DNA from: Fragilariopsis cylindrus CCMP1102
Taxonomy: Eukaryota > Bacillariophyta > Bacillariophyceae > Bacillariales > Bacillariaceae
Length of the DNA: 64,000 nucleotides
Direction: 5' to 3'
Assembly: GCA_900095095.1 (NCBI GenBank)
Contig: FMBT01000343.1
Coordinates: forward strand, 62,001-126,000
Each line of letters opens with the position of its first letter. Position 1 is the stretch's first letter. The notes under the pieces were generated by a model. That model was given only the letters and a program-made list of their open reading frames with translations. It was not told where the DNA came from and made no database searches. Below are positions 57,619-64,000 of this stretch, one piece after another. A program made the position numbers and the translations under genes.

Positions 57619-58427
57619 AATCAACGGACGTTGATGGCAGCGGACAATTGTTTTCCTAAAGCATGTCTCTGCCGGAATACCAGTAGTAACGCACAGCAAG
57701 AGGCCAGTCGTTAGCAATACTAATACAGCATCAAACTTGTATACACATTGAGTGTTCTTCAACAATTAATTAATGCACGATAAATAAAAAGCATCGTCGC
57801 ATATATACAACATGTTCACAGTCTATTACAACATGTACACAGTCTAAGTCGCTCTCAACAAGGCTATGATAAGTAAACACATTTTTGTGTAAAAATTTCG
57901 AAAGCACGTAAATTAATTAATTAATTATGGAACTTGGAGTTTCCTCCCTTATAACAATAATAATAACGTTTACCGTTAACATATATAAGCCCTAATTGTT
58001 CTCAAATTGTTGATGTACAGTACTGTAGGCACCGCCGTGAATCGACCGCATGTAATTCTTACGACTAAAATTTGTTAAGAATAATAAGCGCCGAGATAAT
58101 AGTGAAGAGTGAAGCAGTTGCACAAAAAGTAGCATGTGTAACGGATACTAATACATTATATACAAAATTCAACCGGGATTGTATTTTTCCACGATAGCAG
58201 TAGACAAGCAATGATATTGCACGATGAGAAGTGAGATAGTCCACGATGATAATCTGTTCACGGTACGATGGGGAAGTGAATTCCCGATACCAAGCTTTTG
58301 CTTGCTTGTTCATCTTTTGCTTGTATGTTCATAACTTTCGCTTTGTTGTGTTATTGGAGATAAACTTTTGCCAACATCTGAAGAACGTGATCAAGAAAGA
58401 CCTCCTACCAAAGTTGGTGAAGAAAAC
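57619..58427. other. Gap upstream of giant reading frame
   Basis: About 810 AT-rich bases. The frame of the downstream gene is open from 58,335, so an upstream exon is possible but not shown. A small - strand frame (58,065-58,313) has two hydrophobic stretches but no family features and is not called. Confidence 0.4.
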
Positions 58428-61400
58428 ATGGCGAAACGCAACGCTGATGATGCCTTCGATTGTAACCATTACCTCGATTATTTCAGCGTCCACGAGCCCT
58501 GTAACAAAATTCGTAAATTAGATCCTATCTTCTTTCATTTTGGCGGACATCGTGCGCATCAAGTTGACGAAACCCAATTTTCTATTGGATTGAAGTGCGA
58601 TGAGATTGAAGGAGATGCACTTTCTGAATCTTCTTTTTCTTCTTCTTCTTGTCAATTGGATGCTTGTCAAGATTCTTGGAAAGAATCGTTAGCTACCATA
58701 TCAACACCTTGCTGGTTGGCTGAGATGAATTCTGAGCTGGATAAGATCGACCGTGAAAAAGCTGTAGAAAAAGCTCCAGTCGAAGCAGGTGTGGATGATA
58801 TCGAAGATTCAGTTGTCGAAGCTCCAGTCGTCATTGACGATCCAGTTGTCGAAGCTCAAGCCGAAGCTCCAGTCGTCGAAGCTCCAAATCGAGAATATTA
58901 TCATTTGTTAAGTGTTAGAACCAACGCTACCACAACAGAAATTAAGAAGTCTTACTACAAAAAAGCACGTCTCTGCCATCCTGACAAAGCGCTAGACGAT
59001 CCTCATGCTGCTGAAAAATTCCAAAATCTTGGACATGCCTACAATGTGTTAAGTAATGAACAATCAAGAGCTGCATACGATAAGCGCGGAAAAGCTGATA
59101 CAACCGCCGCTGATACGACCGCTGCTGATACGACCGCCGCTGATACGACCGCCGCTGATACGACCGCCGAAGAGTTTGGTAGTACCCTCGTGGAAGTCAT
59201 CAGCGATGACAGCGACCTCAATCCTAACCGCGTCGGAGTGGATCTATGCGATGACAGTGACGACAACGACGTCTCCGATACAGCACCTACGACAACCGTG
59301 CAGTTGTTTACGACAAAAGACAAAGATACATTAGCTCCAGGGGTGTGGCTAAATGACGTAGTTGTTACTTTATTTTTCAGTCTTTTGCAAAACACTGTAA
59401 CCAGTCAACAAAAGGTGTTTTTTCTTAATTCATACTTCATGACAAAAATGTTTGATGACTGGAATAATTACGATTATAAATTGGTGCAAAGGTGGTTTAA
59501 AGAACTTGATCTGTCTAATGCCAATACTATTTATGTCCCAATAAATATAACAAAAACCCACTGGATTCTTGGTATTATCCATCCTCAGAAGAAACTCATT
59601 GAAATTTGCGATTCTTTAACTCGTAAATACAACAAAAAACTATCCATCAAGCGTGCTAAGGTATATGGCCATGTTCTGCTTTTATTTATGGAAGATCGTG
59701 CCAAATCACGTTCTCTTGGTTTTGACATAACAGCGTGGTCAATTGTTCAAAAGGAATGTCCGCAACAAATTAATGACAATGACTGTGGAGTATTTGTTTC
59801 AATCTATGCACTTTTTCATTCCCAGAATGTAGACATTCAATATAACCAGAAGTACATCGATTCTCGCAGACCTGAGATTCTACAATCAATTCTGACGAAA
59901 AAAATCGCAATTCAGATGGCATATGACGGCCAATGCTGTACACGTTTAAATGGAGCAGATGAAATCTATACTATTTCAGAGTTAACTGCCTTCCAGCAAT
60001 TATCACGTTGTAACGACTTGGAAGTGTTGAGGACGAAGGACGCTGCTCTCGCCATAGAAGCTGAACAACGGGGAACTACTAACTTGGCTCGTCCGATGGA
60101 AGCACCGATGGCTCGTCCGATGGAAGGACTGAAGGCTCGTCCGAAGGAAGAACTGAAGGCTCATCAGATGGCAAAACAATCGGCTCGTCCGATGGAACCG
60201 ATGGCCCTCAGTACCTACCAGGGACGTATTAGTGGTTCGACCAATGGTTGCACTGTAATTTCTGCATGTGTTGTATCTTCTCATTTGGAAACACATGGAG
60301 GGATTAGTAAAGCGCAAATCGAGGATATAATCGATAGCTTTTGTGTACCGTTACTTTGTGCTATTCGGAAGAAACTTGATCTTGATTTTGCATCTCTCAT
60401 TATTCCATCGGATGTTCATGATTATATGGTAGATAACAAATTGCTGTATCAACACAAATTTGCTGGAGTTGCAGGTGGAAATATTACCAATCCAACAGAC
60501 TTGGATCGTCTAATTAATCTACTGCAAGGGGAACCAGGTAAGAAATCGGGTGCAACTCTTTTCTTCCTGGAACATGTTATTAGCATTGTTAAGCATCCTA
60601 TAAGTGCAAATAATGCAGTATATGATGTGATCGATTCTTTACCCACATACAATGAACGTGGAAGCTGTACGAGATGTCATTCATTGGATGCTCTCAAGGT
60701 CCATCTGGAAAATTACAGCGCATCTAAATTTTCCGACAGTAATAGAAAATACATTGAACAGAATCGATGGGATGATGCTACGGCTGAATCTGATCCAAGA
60801 GTTTTCCAATCATGTGTATGGACAGACCTACCAAAACCACCGAAGCCCTGTGGAAGTAACAAGTTGGCTGGCGAAGAAACAAACAACGACTACAATGACG
60901 ATCAAATAGCAAGTAATGATTCTGTTGCCAATCCAAATCCAGGAGTTCAAGAGGCTCCAGTTGTCAAAGCTAATGGTCCTCCTATTCCAAGCTTCTTCTT
61001 GCCTTCACGCTCTCACGCTAGTAGTACATCGTTCAGATCTTCTCGTCCGTCTAGCAGCAACGACGATGATGACAACGACGATGATGACGATGATGACGAT
61101 GATGACGATCATGGAGGTACTAACAGCGCAAGCCAAAGGATAGGCCATAAAGGTTGGGCCGTGCATAAGCCTCCCCGCTGGCCCTCGCGAAAAGACGTTT
61201 GCAATTTTCAAGGATGTGATTGTTGCTGCAAAGCTGAGAAATCCTCTCGAGGAGCACCAGATATGCTTGAGAAGGAGAAGGAGAAGAATTCCATTGTTGA
61301 AGAAGAATTGACAGCGGAACATCTGTTGTCAGCACTTGCAGATCCGTCTGTAGATTCGAATACGATGATTGATATCTATGATGAATACGAACAACAACAG

Positions 61401-64000
61401 CAAGATAAAGATAAAGGGAAACAACAGCAAGAAGAAGAAGAAGGATCTATTAGTTCACTTCCTGGTTATCTCGCAGATGATGAAAATTTCAAGCAGGAGA
61501 AGATAGATAGAAAAAGAAAATTGCTACAAAATCTAACCATATGCCAAGATATGAAAGCAGAAGAAGAAGAAAAAGAAGAAGCGGAACTTGCAGAACAACG
61601 ATCAGCCGAAATAGCTGTAAACAGATTGCTTGGCCACGTTGATCCAAGAAGTTTTGGAATTAAATCTATAACGAGCAGCGGTTGGGTGAATACGAAGAAG
61701 CATTCTGTGATGCAAATTGACGATGGTTTTCTACCTCTTATAAGAGATAGAGAGAAAGAAGAAAGAGAAGAAAGAGATTGGTTGGCACAGCAGAAAAAAA
61801 AAAATGTACGGACAGTGAAGTTCCTTATATTACCTCGACTGGCCAAGCCTCAAAAAAAATGGGGTCGACAGGCAGTGATGTTCCCCATATCACCTCGACT
61901 GGCCAAGCCTCAAAAAAAATGGGGTCGACTGGCCAAGCATCGAAGAAAAAGGCGGAAGATTGAAATGGACATATACGAATGTATACCAGATGTGCAAATG
62001 GACATATACACAAGTACACCAGAAGTGCAAACAAAGAAAAGTGAATTTTTGAATCAAGAGTTCAAGCATATTCATTTCAATTCCGAGAAGCGTCTCGTTG
62101 GACCTTATCGAACAAGGGTCTCCTTCGGTAAGGATAACCAGCTAGTCATAAAGTACTGCGAAGATGAGATCCTTACTGACGACGATGAGGAAGGTTCATA
62201 TAACACTACCACAGGTATGCATCTTAATGATGCCCTAGAACGAATCAGTCAACAAAAAGAAGTAATAAAATTAAAAAGACAATCCATATTATCCTCACTA
62301 TCATACGAGGATTGCGTGGATCGAGAGGTTGTAGAAGAGAATATTCAAGCATTGGATTTCAAATTAGAGTTCGTTGCTATGGAGAAGTTTAAAACTTCCG
62401 TGAAGGGATATGTCTTTCGCATGGGTGAACAGAAATTAGGATATTATATCGATGTTAAACCAGTTGTTGATAACACGGAAATGGAAGACTTAATGAGAAG
62501 CACTCAACATGGAGATACTACTATGGAGTACCGAAAACTTATCGTGTCCTCGTGCATGGTGAGCAAAAACAGAAACAGATGGTTCGTGAAAGGAGACGGC
62601 AAGCAACTTGTTTCAATTCTGAAGCAAACCACTAACTCTACTCCAAACTTTGGAAAGTTGGCTATTAATCAGCACGATAAGGTGAAGACGAAGGTACGAT
62701 TTTCAATTCTGAAGCCTACCACCATTCTTCGCAAGATAAACGTTGCTTTTGGTTTTGGTGTTGGAGTGATGGAGAGCGTTTCTTCACTCAAGGTGAAGAC
62801 AAAGGTACGATTTTTTAAACAATATATAAAGAAAATCTTGCATCGTTCCGATATGTCTAAAGAACAAAAGGATTCACTTCTATGGGAGTGTGGCGGTCCG
62901 AAAGAAAACATGTGGTGGTATGCATTCAAAAGTGACCACGAAGAAAGAAACCAGCAAATAGTGTTGTATGCGAAATTTTACGATATTTCAGAATATGCCG
63001 CATCGGAAGCCCGCCAAAAATTGCTTGACATGCGAATCAATCACAGTTTTCCTCCTTCGAGTATGCAGCATGCTACGTCCTGGGCAGCTACCCATTGGGA
63101 AACTTATCAAGACTATAACAACAAGAATTCAGGTATCAACTGGAAAAAATTTAGTGTATGGAACCGTCATAAATCGGATTGGAAGCAAAAGTGGGCTCCA
63201 ATAAACATAAATGCTGTAGCAGTTGCAGAGATTAGAGCCGACGACCAAGACGAAGTAGAAGAGGAAGAAAATGATAGTGGCGAATATGAATATTATGAAT
63301 ATATTTTAGAACAAAGTTTATCTCAACGGGATCGTGATGAAGAAGAACAATTTCATTTATTAAGGGAGGAAGAATTAATACAAAATGAAGACCAAGAAGA
63401 CCAACTTTTTATTAGATTAGATGAGGATATGCAATTATTCCAATCAATTGACACCACAGTCATATGTTACTACTGTACGGCTCATGTCCGTTCTGGCGAT
63501 GTCCGTAGTGATAAAATTACCCCAGAGGTTTTTGACATTACCCACAAGATTAAAAAAGCACGTCCGAAGGATTTTGTTCCGGTCTCGAAATTTCCAGATG
63601 GGTACACCAAAGTTGTAGTAGATGATGCTAGGCTTAGTGAAGCATTGAAGATTACTGAGGAACAACTTAAGAAGTGGAATGAGAAAAATCTTCCGAAGGG
63701 TACACAACTTAAGATCGATGACACTGTTGCGTGGCATGGCTGGGTAGTTGGTACGAGGAAAGTACCATTTAAACAACCTGTTTCAATTCTGAAGGATACC
63801 TATCTGTGGCCGACCACATCCAGTGACGGTGATAGCACACCAGTAGCGAGGACTCCGCGCAGCCTGTTGCTCTGGAGCATCAGCAACAGCAACAGCGTGG
63901 GTGGAACAATCATTCTGAAGGATACCTATCTGTGGCCGACCACATTCAGTGACGGTGATAGCACACCAGTAGCGAGGACTCCGCGCAGCCTGTACAGCAA
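58428..64000 (+). CDS. Giant J-domain / Ulp1-protease protein, open at the window edge
   Basis: The frame runs without a stop from 58,335 to the right edge. From the ATG at 58428 (AAACATGGCG context) there are at least 1,857 codons. Residues 1-150: acidic, VVEAP repeats. 154-222: J domain (YYHLLSVRTNATTTEIKKSY, His-Pro-Asp at 184-186, AYNVLSNEQSRAAYDKRG), the Hsp70-activating fold. 224-245: ADTTA repeats. About 300-480: Ulp1/SENP (C48) protease with WLND (307), His378 in KTHWILG, Asp395 in EICDSL, Cys453 in NDNDCGVF: complete catalytic set for cleaving after Gly-Gly of SUMO-like proteins. About 598-750: possible second papain-like unit (NGCTVIS Cys608, FFLEHVISIV His716, YDVIDSLP Asp736). Then an Asp run, a Cys cluster (CNFQGCDCCC), Glu-rich coils, repeats, a WW/HW-rich segment and CYYC. 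The right end is missing. Confidence 0.85.
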   Translation, partial: MAKRNADDAFDCNHYLDYFSVHEPCNKIRKLDPIFFHFGGHRAHQVDETQFSIGLKCDEIEGDALSESSFSSSSCQLDACQDSWKESLATISTPCWLAEMNSELDKIDREKAVEKAPVEAGVDDIEDSVVEAPVVIDDPVVEAQAEAPVVEAPNREYYHLLSVRTNATTTEIKKSYYKKARLCHPDKALDDPHAAEKFQNLGHAYNVLSNEQSRAAYDKRGKADTTAADTTAADTTAADTTAADTTAEEFGSTLVEVISDDSDLNPNRVGVDLCDDSDDNDVSDTAPTTTVQLFTTKDKDTLAPGVWLNDVVVTLFFSLLQNTVTSQQKVFFLNSYFMTKMFDDWNNYDYKLVQRWFKELDLSNANTIYVPINITKTHWILGIIHPQKKLIEICDSLTRKYNKKLSIKRAKVYGHVLLLFMEDRAKSRSLGFDITAWSIVQKECPQQINDNDCGVFVSIYALFHSQNVDIQYNQKYIDSRRPEILQSILTKKIAIQMAYDGQCCTRLNGADEIYTISELTAFQQLSRCNDLEVLRTKDAALAIEAEQRGTTNLARPMEAPMARPMEGLKARPKEELKAHQMAKQSARPMEPMALSTYQGRISGSTNGCTVISACVVSSHLETHGGISKAQIEDIIDSFCVPLLCAIRKKLDLDFASLIIPSDVHDYMVDNKLLYQHKFAGVAGGNITNPTDLDRLINLLQGEPGKKSGATLFFLEHVISIVKHPISANNAVYDVIDSLPTYNERGSCTRCHSLDALKVHLENYSASKFSDSNRKYIEQNRWDDATAESDPRVFQSCVWTDLPKPPKPCGSNKLAGEETNNDYNDDQIASNDSVANPNPGVQEAPVVKANGPPIPSFFLPSRSHASSTSFRSSRPSSSNDDDDNDDDDDDDDDDDHGGTNSASQRIGHKGWAVHKPPRWPSRKDVCNFQGCDCCCKAEKSSRGAPDMLEKEKEKNSIVEEELTAEHLLSALADPSVDSNTMIDIYDEYEQQQQDKDKGKQQQEEEEGSISSLPGYLADDENFKQEKIDRKRKLLQNLTICQDMKAEEEEKEEAELAEQRSAEIAVNRLLGHVDPRSFGIKSITSSGWVNTKKHSVMQIDDGFLPLIRDREKEEREERDWLAQQKKKNVRTVKFLILPRLAKPQKKWGRQAVMFPISPRLAKPQKKWGRLAKHRRKRRKIEMDIYECIPDVQMDIYTSTPEVQTKKSEFLNQEFKHIHFNSEKRLVGPYRTRVSFGKDNQLVIKYCEDEILTDDDEEGSYNTTTGMHLNDALERISQQKEVIKLKRQSILSSLSYEDCVDREVVEENIQALDFKLEFVAMEKFKTSVKGYVFRMGEQKLGYYIDVKPVVDNTEMEDLMRSTQHGDTTMEYRKLIVSSCMVSKNRNRWFVKGDGKQLVSILKQTTNSTPNFGKLAINQHDKVKTKVRFSILKPTTILRKINVAFGFGVGVMESVSSLKVKTKVRFFKQYIKKILHRSDMSKEQKDSLLWECGGPKENMWWYAFKSDHEERNQQIVLYAKFYDISEYAASEARQKLLDMRINHSFPPSSMQHATSWAATHWETYQDYNNKNSGINWKKFSVWNRHKSDWKQKWAPININAVAVAEIRADDQDEVEEEENDSGEYEYYEYILEQSLSQRDRDEEEQFHLLREEELIQNEDQEDQLFIRLDEDMQLFQSIDTTVICYYCTAHVRSGDVRSDKITPEVFDITHKIKKARPKDFVPVSKFPDGYTKVVVDDARLSEALKITEEQLKKWNEKNLPKGTQLKIDDTVAWHGWVVGTRKVPFKQPVSILKDTYLWPTTSSDGDSTPVARTPRSLLLWSISNSNSVGGTIILKDTYLWPTTFSDGDSTPVARTPRSLYS
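63786..64000 (+). repeat. 126-bp coding tandem repeat at the window edge
   Basis: A block beginning ATTCTGAAGGATACCTATCT and ending CGCGCAGCCTGT occurs at 63,786 and again at 63,912, 126 bp (42 codons) apart, with one visible base difference. The second copy runs to the window edge, so the number of units is unknown. GC-richer than the rest of the gene. Confidence 0.85.

Noticed and set aside
58065-58313. 82-aa - strand frame with two hydrophobic segments
   Set aside because: No homologue recognised, no promoter or splice context; lies in the 5' region of the giant gene.
1-64000. tRNA, rRNA or CRISPR features
   Set aside because: I looked for tRNA T-loop motifs and spaced repeats; the few GTTCGA-like hits lie in repeats or promoters without a cloverleaf, and no CRISPR-like array exists.

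Overview
The window looks like low-GC nuclear DNA of a pennate diatom. The evidence is spliceosomal genes with introns of about 50-220 bp (several close to 97 bp), plastid presequences with the secondary-plastid signal (hydrophobic signal peptide followed by an Ala/Phe cleavage motif, e.g. near 5,380), two large MscS channels with a degenerate EF-hand segment, AT-rich trinucleotide repeats, and a decayed Ty1/copia relic with the RQVDD reverse-transcriptase signature common in diatoms. The species call is inference.

Layout. From 0 to 29 kb it is ordinary gene-dense host DNA: uracil phosphoribosyltransferase, an alpha/beta hydrolase, a plastid membrane protein of the At5g03900 family, a four-TM protein, a PIF1 helicase with a C-terminal SAP domain, a CDC50 flippase subunit, two MscS paralogues flanking an MSS51-C-domain gene, a broken rhomboid-like locus and a GNAT acetyltransferase. 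From 29.6 to 32.8 kb a 1.6-kb non-coding segment is present twice in tandem, nearly identical. From 33 to 48 kb come a 2-oxoglutarate oxygenase, MIC10, an FHA-PP2C phosphatase, a Tic40/Hip-like co-chaperone, a copia fossil, a glutathione transferase, a Ser/Tyr-rich surface protein and two small genes whose ends overlap by 4 bp.

From 48.4 kb to the right edge the character changes to an accessory region: an 11-bp satellite, a membrane-anchored ubiquitin-like domain fused to a PIF/Harbinger-type DDE domain, a MYND-finger protein, a long coiled-coil protein, a repeat-rich promoter driving a hydrophobic protein, and a reading frame of more than 1,850 codons that leaves the window still open. That last frame carries a J domain, a complete Ulp1/SENP-type protease triad and a possible second papain-like Cys-His-Asp triad. 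A diGly-terminated ubiquitin fold on a transposase and a Ulp1-class protease within 10 kb make this the most unusual part of the window. Whether they act together is untested.

A caution on sequence quality: at least four conserved host genes (near 3.78, 16.35, 34.14 and 37.22 kb) change frame by one base at short homopolymers or microsatellites while both sides stay conserved. Indel errors in the assembly are the simplest explanation, so frame breaks here should not be read as pseudogenes without checking. Splice sites were placed by eye from GT/AG, phase and family alignment.
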